Below, in pieces: positions 17,113-26,903 of a stretch of DNA of 64,000 nt. Position 1 is the first letter of the stretch, and each line of letters starts with the position of its first letter. Under the pieces are notes generated by a model, which saw nothing but the letters and a program-made list of their open reading frames with translations, was not told the origin of the DNA and searched no databases. Origin of the DNA: Planctomycetota bacterium (GTDB lineage Bacteria; Planctomycetota; PUPC01; DSUN01); NCBI GenBank assembly GCA_035384565.1, contig DAOOIT010000029.1:1-64000 (forward strand). Reading direction: 5' to 3'. The translations under genes and the position numbers were made by a program.

Positions 17113-18054
17113 ATGGCGAAGCTTGAGTCCGTCACACGTGGCGGCCTCCCGACCAGGCCGTTCGCCTGGGTGCTCCTGTGCGCGGCCCTTGCGGGATCGC
17201 CATGGGCACGGGCCGCCGAAGAGCGAAAGCCCAGTGTCCCGGGCGTCAGGATCATTCGCGATGTGCCCTACGGCCCTCACGGGGCGAGGAATCTCCTGGA
17301 CATCTACCTGCCCGAGGGGGGCCCCGCGCCCCGCCCGCTGGTCATCTGCATTCACGGCGGGGGCTGGGCAGGAGGTGACAAGAGGGGCTATGCGGCCCTC
17401 GGCGAACTCCTGGCCCGCAGGGGCTTCGCCGCCGTCTCGCTCACCTACCGCTTCGCACCCGCCTGGCGCGCCCCGACCCAGATGGATGACGTGCAGCGCG
17501 CCGTCCGCTGGCTGCGAAAGAACGCAGAGGAGTACGGCCTGGACCCGAAGCGCTTCGGCGCTATCGGCGGCTCGGCGGGTGGTCATCTCGCCTCGTACCT
17601 CGGCCTCACCGAAACGCGCGACAACAGCGATGCAGAACTGGCGAAGTACTCCAGCCGCGTGCAGTGCGTCGTGGACTGCTATGGCCCCGTTGACCTGGTG
17701 GCCATGATGAGTTCGGCCTCGGCCCCCATCGTGCAGGGCTTCATCGGCAAGCCTCTGGCGGGGAACGAGGAGGATTACCGCAGGGCGTCCCCCGTCACCT
17801 ATGTTGCGAAGGATGCGCCGCCGTTCCTCATCCTGCATGGCACCCGCGACGTGGGCACTTCGCGCGGCCAGGTGCCGATGGAGCAGTCGGTCGAGTTCCA
17901 CGAGAAGCTGCGCAAGGCGGGTGCAGAGGCCACCTTGATCAAGGTCGAGGGCGCCGGCCACGGGTTCAGCTTCGGCAGCCCGGATCCCGAGATCCAGAAG
18001 GCGTTGGCTGCGACGCTCGACTTCTTCACGAAGCACTTGATGAAGAAGGACTGA
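17113..18054 (+). CDS. Exported alpha/beta-hydrolase esterase
   Basis: The 313-residue protein is an esterase of the BD-FAE/Aes (lipase-like) group of alpha/beta hydrolases. It has an oxyanion HGGGW at 81-85, the nucleophile elbow G-G-S154-A-G-G, D246 in HGTRD and H283 in GAGHGF. A signal peptide (FAWVLLCAALAGSPWARA, ending near residue 35) suggests export. Such enzymes often cut acetyl or feruloyl groups from plant polysaccharides, but the substrate is not known. The ATG at 17113 is chosen because AAGGAG lies just upstream; a start at 17095 lacks one. Confidence 0.88.
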   Translation: MAKLESVTRGGLPTRPFAWVLLCAALAGSPWARAAEERKPSVPGVRIIRDVPYGPHGARNLLDIYLPEGGPAPRPLVICIHGGGWAGGDKRGYAALGELLARRGFAAVSLTYRFAPAWRAPTQMDDVQRAVRWLRKNAEEYGLDPKRFGAIGGSAGGHLASYLGLTETRDNSDAELAKYSSRVQCVVDCYGPVDLVAMMSSASAPIVQGFIGKPLAGNEEDYRRASPVTYVAKDAPPFLILHGTRDVGTSRGQVPMEQSVEFHEKLRKAGAEATLIKVEGAGHGFSFGSPDPEIQKALAATLDFFTKHLMKKD

Positions 18055-18112
18055 GCAGGTTGGCGGCAATCCCGATGGCCTGCCACTTCCTACCCAGGAG
18101 CGCTCGAGTCAT

Positions 18113-20392
18113 ATGAACAACAGGCGGGAATGGGCCGGCCGTGTGGCCGCCTCAGGCGTCCTCCTCGCTGTCTTCGCCCTCCACCACGGAGCGAGCGTCG
18201 GCCAAGCCGCCGCCACGCCGCTGGGTTCGCCGGACTTCCGGCCATCGCCGACACAGCCCGTGGGCTGGCGCGGCGACTGGATGGGGCGATTCCCTGGGGC
18301 CACTCCGCCGAGGACCTGGAGCCGCCGAATCAAGGGGAGCACGACCGAGCTCCGATACCAGGCCGACAAGCCGGCCGGCGAGCCGGGGGCCGCTGGCCGC
18401 CCGCTCGAGTACTTCACCATCAAGGATTGGCTCGTGGCCGGGCCGTTCGCGGCAGAAGACCCCGCCAGGAACATCGAGCTGGACTTCCTTGGCGGCGAAG
18501 ACAAGGTGGAACCCTCGGCAGGCACCAAGGCGGGCGAGAGGACCTGGAAGCCGCTCCGCGTGGGCATCGAAACCCAGAGCCGCCACTACCACAACGAGGG
18601 CACCTGCGGCGATCTGAACGTGGACTTCGTCTACGTGTTCGGGAACCTGCCCGAGGCCGTGGCGGAGCAGAAGCCCGCGGCGCCGCTCGACAACAGGGTG
18701 GCCTATGCCCACACCTACATCCACTCGCCCGCAGCCGCCGACGTGATGCTGCGGGTAAACTACTCGGCCGCCGCCATCAAAGTGCTCCTGAACGGCCGCT
18801 CCGTGACGGTCAAGCGGGACCAGCCGACCAAGGTCGCGCTGGAGAGGGGCTGGAACCGCCTGCTGCTCAAGGTGGCGAGCGGCCAGGCCACAGGCCCCGT
18901 CGGCCAGAACTCCTGGGTCAGCTTCTGGCGGTGCGCGGCCTATGTCGAGCCCGTGCTGCCCGTCTCCTACGAGGCGAGGAACATCGCCTGGATGACTCCG
19001 ATGACCGGGCGAAGCATGTCCCAGCCCATCGTCGTGGGCGACAGGGTGTACATCGGGTCGGCCATGACCGACCTCCTGTGCCTGGACAAGAGGACCGGCA
19101 AGATCCTCTGGTTACGCTCCAACACACCCTACGACGCGATGACCGATGCAGAGCGCGCGGCGGTCCCCGAGGTGAGGGAGAAGATCGAGCCGCTGGTGGC
19201 CCGGCTCAACGCACTCAATGACGATGCCGTGAAGGCCATCAACGCAGCCGTGTCCAGCATCGGCCTCTCGTCGGAGGAGCAGGCGCAGCTCGACAAGACT
19301 CTCAAAGCCAAGGCCGACGCCGAGCGGGCCATCCATGATGCTTTCGCCGCCGTGAACCGCAAGAGATTCCCGCAGATGTACAAGAACGAGGTCTCCTCCA
19401 GCAACGCCACGCCGCTCAGCGACGGCGAGCGCGTCTACTGGGCCTGCGGCGGCGGGATGAAGGGGCCTGGCTCCTACGTCATCGCCTGCTTCGACCTCGA
19501 TGGCAAGCGGCTGTGGAGTTGGCATGATGGCGGCTCGCTCGGGGCCCAGGAGCACGGCACCCATTACTCGCCGAACCTGGTGGACGGCAAGCTCATCTAC
19601 GCCGCCAATATGACTCTACTCGGCCTCGACGCGAGAACGGGCAGGGAGATGTGGCGGAACAGCCCCGACGACTGGCAGAACGGCGGCCACGGCAGTTCCT
19701 CACCCCTCGTCGTCAAGGTGGGCTCCGAGAACGCCATCCTCCATAACCGCTACATCCACCGCGTGTCCGACGGCACGGTCATCTGCCCAAGCCAACTGGA
19801 CGTCTGGGGCGTCCTGACGCCGATCGTCGAGAACAACGTGATGTACAACCCCTGCCGCTGGCGCGGGTGGAAGGACCCCGCCGGCTTCATCGCCGTCAAG
19901 CCGCCGGCCAGCGCGGCCCCGGGGGCCAGGTGTGAGACCGTGCTGGAACTGGACGGCAGGGACGCGACTATGATGACGCGCCAGCCCGGCGCCGTCTTCA
20001 TGGTTGCCTCGCCGCTCTACGTGGACGGCGTGGTCTACTCCGTCGAGATGGGCGGCGGGCTGGCCGCGGTGGACACGGCGGCAGGGAAGACGCTATTCCG
20101 CCAGTACCTGGACGGCTACAACCGCTATCACCGCTTCCTCTACGGGGTTGCGGCCAGCCCCACGCTGGCGGGCAAGCTCATCTACATCACCGACGACGCC
20201 GGCTACACCCACATCATCGAGCCCGGGCCGCAACTCAAGGAGGTGGGGCGCAACCTCATCGAGAACATCCACCTCTCCGGCCAGGGCGGCAACCCGTGCA
20301 GGCAGGAGTCCTTCTACACCTCGCCCTACTTCGAGGGCAAGGCCATGTACCTGCGAGGCGAAGAGTACCTCTACTGCATCCGCGAGGAATGA
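18113..20392 (+). CDS. Exported PQQ-like beta-propeller protein
   Basis: The 759-residue protein begins with a signal peptide (residues 1 to about 33). It then has a beta-sandwich-like region (YFTIKDWLVAGPF..., LLNGRSVTV, about 110-270) and a PQQ-type propeller from about 300, with the repeated motif of this fold: YIGSAMTDLLCLDKRTGKILW, LIYAANMTLLGLDARTGREMW and AAVDTAAGKTLF. A helical insert (about residues 340-415) interrupts the propeller. Real PQQ binding is not shown; many planctomycete homologues are structural propellers. The next gene, also a propeller, starts directly after the stop, so both are probably co-transcribed and may work together in the periplasm. Confidence 0.82.
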   Translation: MNNRREWAGRVAASGVLLAVFALHHGASVGQAAATPLGSPDFRPSPTQPVGWRGDWMGRFPGATPPRTWSRRIKGSTTELRYQADKPAGEPGAAGRPLEYFTIKDWLVAGPFAAEDPARNIELDFLGGEDKVEPSAGTKAGERTWKPLRVGIETQSRHYHNEGTCGDLNVDFVYVFGNLPEAVAEQKPAAPLDNRVAYAHTYIHSPAAADVMLRVNYSAAAIKVLLNGRSVTVKRDQPTKVALERGWNRLLLKVASGQATGPVGQNSWVSFWRCAAYVEPVLPVSYEARNIAWMTPMTGRSMSQPIVVGDRVYIGSAMTDLLCLDKRTGKILWLRSNTPYDAMTDAERAAVPEVREKIEPLVARLNALNDDAVKAINAAVSSIGLSSEEQAQLDKTLKAKADAERAIHDAFAAVNRKRFPQMYKNEVSSSNATPLSDGERVYWACGGGMKGPGSYVIACFDLDGKRLWSWHDGGSLGAQEHGTHYSPNLVDGKLIYAANMTLLGLDARTGREMWRNSPDDWQNGGHGSSSPLVVKVGSENAILHNRYIHRVSDGTVICPSQLDVWGVLTPIVENNVMYNPCRWRGWKDPAGFIAVKPPASAAPGARCETVLELDGRDATMMTRQPGAVFMVASPLYVDGVVYSVEMGGGLAAVDTAAGKTLFRQYLDGYNRYHRFLYGVAASPTLAGKLIYITDDAGYTHIIEPGPQLKEVGRNLIENIHLSGQGGNPCRQESFYTSPYFEGKAMYLRGEEYLYCIREE

Positions 20393-21583
20393 ATGACGCG
20401 CGCGCGGACACTTCTATCGGCGCTCGTGGCTACGTGCTGCGCGCTGGAAGCGGCGGGCTGGCGCGGCGACGGCCGTGGGCAGTATCCTTCGGCCCACCCC
20501 GTCACCAGGTGGACGGACCGGGAGAACGTCCTCTGGAAGGCCGAGGTCGGCCGGGCGCAGTCTTCGCCCGTCGTGGTGGCGCAGCGCGTCCTCGTCACGG
20601 CCGAGCCTGACCTCCTCGTCTGCCTCGATGCCGGCACGGGTCGGGAGCTTTGGCGAAGGGCTCACAAGCTGGCCGACATCTCCGCGGAGGCGGCGGCCAA
20701 GGGCGCCCGCCACTCCAGCCAGTACGGCGACGCCACGCCTACCCCAGTGAGCGACGGCAAGTGGGTCTGGGTCTTCTTCAACACAGGCATCGTCGCCTGC
20801 CACGACCTAGAGGGTAAGACCCGCTGGGCGAACTGGTATGACCTTCGGCAGACCACGACCTACGGGCGGACCGCCTCGCCGGTGCTGGTCGGCGGCCGGT
20901 TGCTTGTTCACTTCGGCCCGCTCGTGTGCCTGGATGCAGCCACGGGAAAGATGCTGTGGAAGAACGACAACGCCAGGGCGACGTACGGCACACCCGCCGT
21001 CGCGCGCCTCGGGGACGTGGACGTGCTGGTCACGCCCAAGGGCCAGATTGTGCGCGTGGCCGATGGCCGGATTCTGGCTGCCGACCTGGGCAACTGCATG
21101 TACACCAGCCCAGTCGTGCAGGACCGCATCGTGTACTTTACTGATGGCAGCATGACGGCCGTGCAACTTCCCGAGAAGGCGGCGGAACAGGTCGAGTGCA
21201 AGGAGCTGTGGGCGGGCGACCTGACCGGCGAGTTCTTCGCCTCGCCGCTCATCCACAACGGGAGGCTTTACACGGCGGACAAGTCGGGGAAGTTCCACGT
21301 AATTGACGCCAGCAGCGGCAAGGTCATCCTGAGCAGGGAGTTGGAGTTCTCTCGGGCCTCGGGCGGCGAGGGGGCAAGTATCTACCCAAGCCCTTGCCTG
21401 GCGGGGAAGAGCCTCTTCATCAGCAACGACGCGGGGCAGACGATCGTCCTCGAGCCAGGCGATCAGGCCACAGCCGTCGGCGCAGGCTCGCTCTCGGAGG
21501 GTTCGGGCGCCACGCCGACCTTCAGCGGACAACGGATGTTCATCCGCGGCGGCCGGTTCCTCTACTGCCTGGCCGTCCCGTAA
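20393..21583 (+). CDS. Exported PQQ-like beta-propeller protein
   Basis: The 396-residue protein has a short signal peptide (MTRARTLLSALVATCCALEAAG) and then the GWRGDGRGQYP...W opening typical of planctomycete PQQ-like propellers. Blades show LLVCLDAGTGRELWRR, GIVACHDLEGKTRWANW, LVCLDAATGKMLWKN and FHVIDASSGKVILSREL. The ATG immediately follows the upstream stop (TGA-ATG), so translation is probably coupled. It may be a shorter partner of the protein before it. No enzymatic residues can be assigned. Confidence 0.85.
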   Translation: MTRARTLLSALVATCCALEAAGWRGDGRGQYPSAHPVTRWTDRENVLWKAEVGRAQSSPVVVAQRVLVTAEPDLLVCLDAGTGRELWRRAHKLADISAEAAAKGARHSSQYGDATPTPVSDGKWVWVFFNTGIVACHDLEGKTRWANWYDLRQTTTYGRTASPVLVGGRLLVHFGPLVCLDAATGKMLWKNDNARATYGTPAVARLGDVDVLVTPKGQIVRVADGRILAADLGNCMYTSPVVQDRIVYFTDGSMTAVQLPEKAAEQVECKELWAGDLTGEFFASPLIHNGRLYTADKSGKFHVIDASSGKVILSRELEFSRASGGEGASIYPSPCLAGKSLFISNDAGQTIVLEPGDQATAVGAGSLSEGSGATPTFSGQRMFIRGGRFLYCLAVP

Positions 21584-21622
21584 GCCTCACCCGAAGCGAG
21601 GAGCGCGGCGCCTCCTGGGGAC

Positions 21623-23536
21623 TCACTTCGCGCGGCTCGAAGGCTTCTCGATGCGGATGAAGTCGTTCTCCACGTCGCCATCGCAGTCAATCGTGTAGTC
21701 GCCAGGCGACTTCATCTGAACGGCTCTCTCCATCGCCTGTTGCCCGATCCGGTAGCCGTGGGTGATCGTCACCGCGGGGTCGTGCGTCGCCGCTGGGATC
21801 GCGTGCAGGCAAGCGCGGATGACATTGACGCCGGGGCGGCCCGTGAACCGGGCATAGACGACGTCGGCCGGCTTCTCCAGCCGCACGTCGGTGTCGTAGT
21901 TGTAGCGCCAATGCTGCACCCAGGTCGGCACATCCGCCTTGTAGACTTCCGTGAAGTCCCTCGGCTCCCCCACAGCGTAGGCGATACGATTGTCGGTGTT
22001 CTTTGCCCCCTGCTCCTGATGGGTGTTGAAGGTGCCGCCGATGCTGAACCAGGCGATCCTCGTGCCAGGCGGCGCGGGCAGCCGCACCACCACGTCGCCG
22101 TGAATCCGGTCCAGCTTTCGCTCGGGGTCGTAGTCCTTGGGCATCTCGACCACGTGCCGCTTCAGGTCGCCAGGATCGGCGACATTGGGAAGGATGAGGA
22201 CGGGTTCGGTGAGGCCGCCGTAGCGATCGCCGGCGTCGTAGCGGAGGCGATTCGTGCCTTTCTTGAGTCGGGGCAGCGAGATGGGCGCGACCTGGACCCA
22301 CGTGTCAATGGCCAGCGAGCGAATCGTGGCTCCCCCCTCCCCCGCCGCGCGGAACCGGGCGAGGTAGCCATAGGTGCCCTTGACCCATCTGGTCAGGTCA
22401 ATCGCCCTCTCGGCGCCCCCGTCCACATCGGCCCAGGTCAGCCCGTTGTCCAGCGAGAGGGCGACCCGAACATCGCCTTGCGCATCAAGGGTGATGACCG
22501 AAGCGTCCGAGTCGTCGTCCTCCTTCAGGATGTCGTGGACCTTCGGGGCGATGACGAAGGGGGTGAAGACGCGGAAGACGGCTTCCGCATCCTTGCCCGA
22601 GAGGCGCAGGCCGTTCGCAGTCGGCGTGGCGCCCCGCGACGAGTAGGCGCCATCGGCGAAGTCGCGGCTCGCGTCGGTGAGGTCGGGCGCGTAACGGAAG
22701 AGGCCCTCGCCGTGATTCCACTTGGTGAAGTCGCGGTGGTTGGGCTTCATGCCCACCGGCTCTTGAAGAATCAGGTCACGCACCCACTTCTCGCGGTTGT
22801 ATTCGGGGCGATGGTTCCAGTGGCCGCCCTTCGGCTGCCACCACCGCGTGAGGCTCTCGCCGGGGCGCAGCGAGAAGTCGGCCGTGTGGCTGCCCTGGAA
22901 CCAGCGGTATTGGAAGTCAACTCCACTCTTCGCGTAGATATCGGCGACCTTGGCGGCCTCCTTGGGTGTGCCGTGATGGGGGAAGAAGGGCTTGATGCGG
23001 CCGATGGAGTCGAGCCAGAGCTGCTTGTCGGTCTGCGCTTCCTTGAGACTGGCCACCATGCCGTCTGGCTTGATGAGGACGCCACGGACGTCCACATCGA
23101 AGTAATGCCAGGCGCCGCTGTAGAAAATCTCGGTAGCGCAGTGGGCCCAGCCCGAGAGCCCGAAACTCCTCCCTGTGGTGAAGCCGCAGCCGTAGTAGAT
23201 GCCCTCCACAGTGGGCCCGAAGATGCCGCAGTAGCCGCAGTTGTAGACGTTGAGGAGCTTCAGCGGCTCGCGCATCGTGGCGTACTCGGCGAACGGGTCG
23301 GGGCCTTCGACCACCTCGTAGAAGTGGTACAGCCCCGTCTCGTAGTCGCACAGGTACTGCCAGATGGCGATGGCGAGGTCGTTGTCCTGCTTGTCGCGCC
23401 AGGCGTGGAAGTTGCGGAAGCGGGCCAGGTCGGTCGTATCGGCATTGTGTTCGCTGGTAACACGAGGACAGTGGGCAGGGCCCCCACCGGCGGCGCACGC
23501 CCAGGCAAGCGCAATGATGAGCACCATTCGGCGCAT
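21623..23536 (-). CDS. Exported transglutaminase-like protein
   Basis: The 637-residue protein starts at the ATG after AGAGGAGACGCC (23536) and has a signal peptide (MRRMVLIIALAWACAAGGG). Residues about 90-160 are transglutaminase-like: NCGYCGIF holds a candidate nucleophile Cys, and GAWHYFDVDVRG holds a candidate His and Asp. C-terminal beta domains follow. It is homologous to the divergent neighbour at 23636, which shares the LLNVYNCGYCG / VFNVYGFNTCGND and GAWHYFD / GAWHFLDGD blocks. Enzyme activity is unproven; planctomycete genomes carry many such proteins, perhaps acting on wall or exported polymers. An open frame continues far upstream but is only a shadow of the neighbour. Confidence 0.8.
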   Translation of the reverse strand: MRRMVLIIALAWACAAGGGPAHCPRVTSEHNADTTDLARFRNFHAWRDKQDNDLAIAIWQYLCDYETGLYHFYEVVEGPDPFAEYATMREPLKLLNVYNCGYCGIFGPTVEGIYYGCGFTTGRSFGLSGWAHCATEIFYSGAWHYFDVDVRGVLIKPDGMVASLKEAQTDKQLWLDSIGRIKPFFPHHGTPKEAAKVADIYAKSGVDFQYRWFQGSHTADFSLRPGESLTRWWQPKGGHWNHRPEYNREKWVRDLILQEPVGMKPNHRDFTKWNHGEGLFRYAPDLTDASRDFADGAYSSRGATPTANGLRLSGKDAEAVFRVFTPFVIAPKVHDILKEDDDSDASVITLDAQGDVRVALSLDNGLTWADVDGGAERAIDLTRWVKGTYGYLARFRAAGEGGATIRSLAIDTWVQVAPISLPRLKKGTNRLRYDAGDRYGGLTEPVLILPNVADPGDLKRHVVEMPKDYDPERKLDRIHGDVVVRLPAPPGTRIAWFSIGGTFNTHQEQGAKNTDNRIAYAVGEPRDFTEVYKADVPTWVQHWRYNYDTDVRLEKPADVVYARFTGRPGVNVIRACLHAIPAATHDPAVTITHGYRIGQQAMERAVQMKSPGDYTIDCDGDVENDFIRIEKPSSRAK

Positions 23537-23562
23537 GGCGTCTCCTCTCGGCGACTGCGGGG

Positions 23563-23592
23563 TTGAAAACCGCTGCGAACCGCCTATAGTAT
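23563..23592 (+). promoter_or_regulatory. Putative promoter in divergent spacer
   Basis: TTGAAA at 23563-23568 is followed after 16 bp by TATAGT (23585-23590), or after 18 bp by TAGTAT (23587-23592). It fits the plus-strand gene whose ATG is at 23636. The 99-bp spacer between the divergent starts must also hold the minus-strand promoter, which I could not pick out. Confidence 0.5.
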
Positions 23593-23635
23593 GCGCATGT
23601 CGAGCGTTCGTTCCAGTGGCACAGGAGATCTCGGG

Positions 23636-26600
23636 ATGTTGGCCCTGGCGCGATGGGCGGTGGCGGCGACGGCACTCGTTCTGGCGGCGAGCGCCCCGAC
23701 GGCACGGGCAGCAACGGTGGACCTGACGCGCCCGTTCGAGGCAGACAAGGAAACCCTCTGCCTCTTTCACCTCGACGACGTGGCCAGCGGCGAGGTGAAG
23801 GATGCCGTGGCCGATGGAAGGTCCGGCAGGGTGAAGAGTCCGGCCGCGGCGGCGGGCAAGTTCGGCGGGGCGCTGGACTGCGATGGGGAGAAAGGCTGGG
23901 CGGACGTGACCGACCTCGCCGAATCGAAGGGGCTGAAGGCGCTCACCGTGGAGTGCTGGGTGAAGCTGCGCGGCCGAGCCGTCGGCGACGTGGTGTGCCG
24001 CGGCAGCCAGTACATGATCCGTCTCTCGACGTCGGTGATCGCTTCCTTCTGGATTGACGGGACGTGGCGATACGTGAGGGGGAACCGAGCCGTGCCTGTG
24101 GACCGCTGGACCCATCTGGCGATCACATGGGACCAAGGGACGAGGAAGGTGGGCATCTGTGTGGATGGGCGGCTGGACGTGGAGCAGGTCCCCGAGGGCA
24201 TCACTGACGGGGCACTCGGCGGCGGACTGGGCACGCTGCGGTTGGGCGGTCACACCTGGGAGTCCCCTGCCCCCAACCTCAACGGCCTGCTCGATGAGGT
24301 GCGCGTCTCGTCCGTGGTGCGCGAGTACCAGCCGCTGCCAGGGTCCGAACCGATCGCGGCCGCCCCACCGTCGCGGCGCGCCGAGGAGCCGAGCCCATCG
24401 GAGTTCGTCTTCCCCTGGGGAGTAAGCAAGGACTCTACGGACGCGCCGAAGTCCCACACCCAGCGAATCACCGAAGGCGTGCAACGATACAAGGTGACTC
24501 AAGGCGGCACGATGGACGGACGAGGCTGCCGCACACCCATGGGCGTGGGGATGAATGGCGAAGGGGCGTTCTTCCAAACCTGGGAGTCGAACCGCTCGGT
24601 GCGGATGGAAAACGTGGGCGACACCGACGTGGTGAACCCCTGGGTATCGAACGGGCGGAACAACTTCCGAAACGTCGCGGAGATCGTGCAATCGGCCGTC
24701 ATCCCCGGCATGACCGACGCGGAGAAGGCCCAGGCGATCTGGTTCCAGCAGATTCGCCACCGTCACCACTCGTCGGGCGAGAACAACGAACTGTGCGACG
24801 TGGTAAAGGTCTTCAACGTCTACGGCTTCAACACCTGCGGCAACGATTCCATCTGCCTGGCGACCTTGTGGAAGCAGGCTGGGCTCAAGGTGGCGCCAGC
24901 CCGGGCCCTCGGCCACTGCATCTCGCAGGCCTTCTACGACGGGGCATGGCATTTCCTGGACGGCGACCTGCACTCTATCTACCTGCTGCGCGACAATGAG
25001 ACCGTGGCCAGCGACGTGCAAATCGCCCGAGACCACGACCTCGTCAAGCGCACCCACTCCAACGGCATCCTGCTCGTGGACACGCCGTGGGACGGCCAGG
25101 GGACCGCGGCCCTCTACTTCACCGAGAGCGAGATCACAGGCGACCGCTCGGGCAGGGCCGACACCACAATGAACATGGTCCTCCGCCCCGGCGAGGCCCT
25201 TGTATGGCGCTGGGGGCAGTGGAAGCCCCTGAAGTACCAGGGCGCGCTCTACACGACGCCCTCTTACCCCCACACAATCTACAACGGCCTGTGGGAGTAC
25301 CGTCCGGACCTGACGAAGCCGGCCTGGCGCCGGGGCGCCACGACGGTTGAAAGCATCACGGCGGGCCCCGACGGCCTGGCAGCCGAGGACGGAAAGGCCG
25401 GGTCGATCGTATGGACACTGCGGAGCCCGTATCCATTCGTGGGCGGGCGACTCGAAGCCGACGGCGATGGCGCGCGCTTCTCCGTCTGCCGGGACGGCAA
25501 GTCCTGGCAGCAGGCGGCAGTGGGCAGCCTGGACCGGTTCTTCCCCGCCACGGGCCAGCCGAGCTACAGCTACCAGGTGAGGTGCGAGCTGGCTGGTAAA
25601 GCGTCGCTGAAGAAGATCGCCATCCTCAATGACGTGCAGATGGCGCCGATGGCCATGCCCGAGATGGCGGTGGGCGAGAACAGCTTCACCTACACCGATG
25701 AGACCAAAGGCCCACGCGAGGTCCGCATCACCCACGAGTGGGTTGAACGCTCCGCCACCCGGCCCCCCGCCGCACCCGAGGCGGTCTATCCGCCCGATGG
25801 CGGCGAGTCGGATGGAACGGACATCGTGTTCAGATGGACCGCCCCACCCGACCCCGACGGGGATGCGATGAGCGACTACCAGTTCGAGCTATCGCGGCGG
25901 GCCGATGTGCGGTTTCCTCTCTCAATGAGCTTCTACAAGCTCGCCTCGCGCACGCTGGACGCGAAGCGGGAGTGGACGGGACGCGGGTTCAAGTTCTCCG
26001 ATGTGAAGCCGCAGTACACTCTGAGCGAGCCGGGCCTCCTGACGCCCGATACAAAGTACTACTGGCGTGTGCGCGCGATGGATGCCAAGGGGCTCTGGGG
26101 GCCGTGGAGCAAGACGTTCGCTTTCACTGCGCGCGGAGCGGCATATCCCCTCGACGTGAAGCTGGATTGGGACGAGGCGAAGGGGGTTGGAACGCTGACG
26201 TGGCAGGCGAATCCGGTGGGCCGCAGGCCCGCGAAGTATCGAGTGTACGGCAGCGACGAGAGGGGCTTCACCGTGATGGACAAGCCCCGCCAGCTCAGCC
26301 TGGGGGTCTCGGCCAAGACCGACATGGCGGCCTGGAATCCGTGGGCGCCCCCCAACTTCATCGCCGAGACCCCTGAGACCAGGCTCGTGGTGATGGGACC
26401 AGACGCCCCTGCCGCCGGCAACAAGACCTATTACCGCGTGGTGGCCGTGGACGAGGCGGGCAAGCGCAGCGGGCCGTCCGACTATGCCGTGGCACCGAGG
26501 CCCATCATCTACTCCAGGCCCGTTGTGGCAGCGAAGGTGGGCGAACCGTACAAGTACCAGGTGTCTGCCAACCGCTCGCTAGGCGACCTCACGGCGCGGA

Positions 26601-26881
26601 TGCAGGGCGAGAACCAGGTGAGCGGTTACTTCGACATCGAGAAGCCGAAGTTCGCGCTCGCCCAGGGGCCGGCATGGCTCAAGATTGATGCGGCCACGGG
26701 CCTCCTCTCCGGCATCCCGGATGCGCCGGGCAAAGCCGAGGTGGTGGTCACGGCCACCATTGACCGACAGGTGCGGCAGCTCGACGAGAAGGCGCTGGTG
26801 TGGGGCAGAGAGAAGGTGCTCTCCACCGCCACGACACGGGTAGGGGTCGCTACTCAGAAGTTCGCCCTCGAGGCCCGGTAG
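23636..26881 (+). CDS. Exported LamG-transglutaminase-like multidomain protein
   Basis: The 1081-residue protein starts at the ATG preceded by AGGAGA (23636), which gives a clean signal peptide (MLALARWAVAATALVLAASA). Then come a LamG/concanavalin-like domain (about 35-225: VECWVKLRG, WTHLAITWDQGTRKV, LNGLLDEVRV), a transglutaminase-like domain (about 310-490: FNTCGNDSICLATLWKQAG, GHCISQAFYDGAWHFLDGD), fibronectin-III-like domains (about 705-930) and a putative-Ig (He_PIG-like) end (YKYQVSANRSLG..., GPAWLKIDAATGLLSGIPD). It probably binds and acts on an extracellular polymer. It lies divergent to a shorter paralogue. Confidence 0.85.
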   Translation: MLALARWAVAATALVLAASAPTARAATVDLTRPFEADKETLCLFHLDDVASGEVKDAVADGRSGRVKSPAAAAGKFGGALDCDGEKGWADVTDLAESKGLKALTVECWVKLRGRAVGDVVCRGSQYMIRLSTSVIASFWIDGTWRYVRGNRAVPVDRWTHLAITWDQGTRKVGICVDGRLDVEQVPEGITDGALGGGLGTLRLGGHTWESPAPNLNGLLDEVRVSSVVREYQPLPGSEPIAAAPPSRRAEEPSPSEFVFPWGVSKDSTDAPKSHTQRITEGVQRYKVTQGGTMDGRGCRTPMGVGMNGEGAFFQTWESNRSVRMENVGDTDVVNPWVSNGRNNFRNVAEIVQSAVIPGMTDAEKAQAIWFQQIRHRHHSSGENNELCDVVKVFNVYGFNTCGNDSICLATLWKQAGLKVAPARALGHCISQAFYDGAWHFLDGDLHSIYLLRDNETVASDVQIARDHDLVKRTHSNGILLVDTPWDGQGTAALYFTESEITGDRSGRADTTMNMVLRPGEALVWRWGQWKPLKYQGALYTTPSYPHTIYNGLWEYRPDLTKPAWRRGATTVESITAGPDGLAAEDGKAGSIVWTLRSPYPFVGGRLEADGDGARFSVCRDGKSWQQAAVGSLDRFFPATGQPSYSYQVRCELAGKASLKKIAILNDVQMAPMAMPEMAVGENSFTYTDETKGPREVRITHEWVERSATRPPAAPEAVYPPDGGESDGTDIVFRWTAPPDPDGDAMSDYQFELSRRADVRFPLSMSFYKLASRTLDAKREWTGRGFKFSDVKPQYTLSEPGLLTPDTKYYWRVRAMDAKGLWGPWSKTFAFTARGAAYPLDVKLDWDEAKGVGTLTWQANPVGRRPAKYRVYGSDERGFTVMDKPRQLSLGVSAKTDMAAWNPWAPPNFIAETPETRLVVMGPDAPAAGNKTYYRVVAVDEAGKRSGPSDYAVAPRPIIYSRPVVAAKVGEPYKYQVSANRSLGDLTARMQGENQVSGYFDIEKPKFALAQGPAWLKIDAATGLLSGIPDAPGKAEVVVTATIDRQVRQLDEKALVWGREKVLSTATTRVGVATQKFALEAR

Positions 26882-26903
26882 GAGAGGCGAGAGCCCGCGC
26901 CTC

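Noticed and set aside
21623..25735. A 1370-codon minus frame joining the transglutaminase-like gene to a long upstream extension
   Set aside because: The true start at 23536 has a ribosome binding site and signal peptide. The extension lies antisense to the LamG protein gene.
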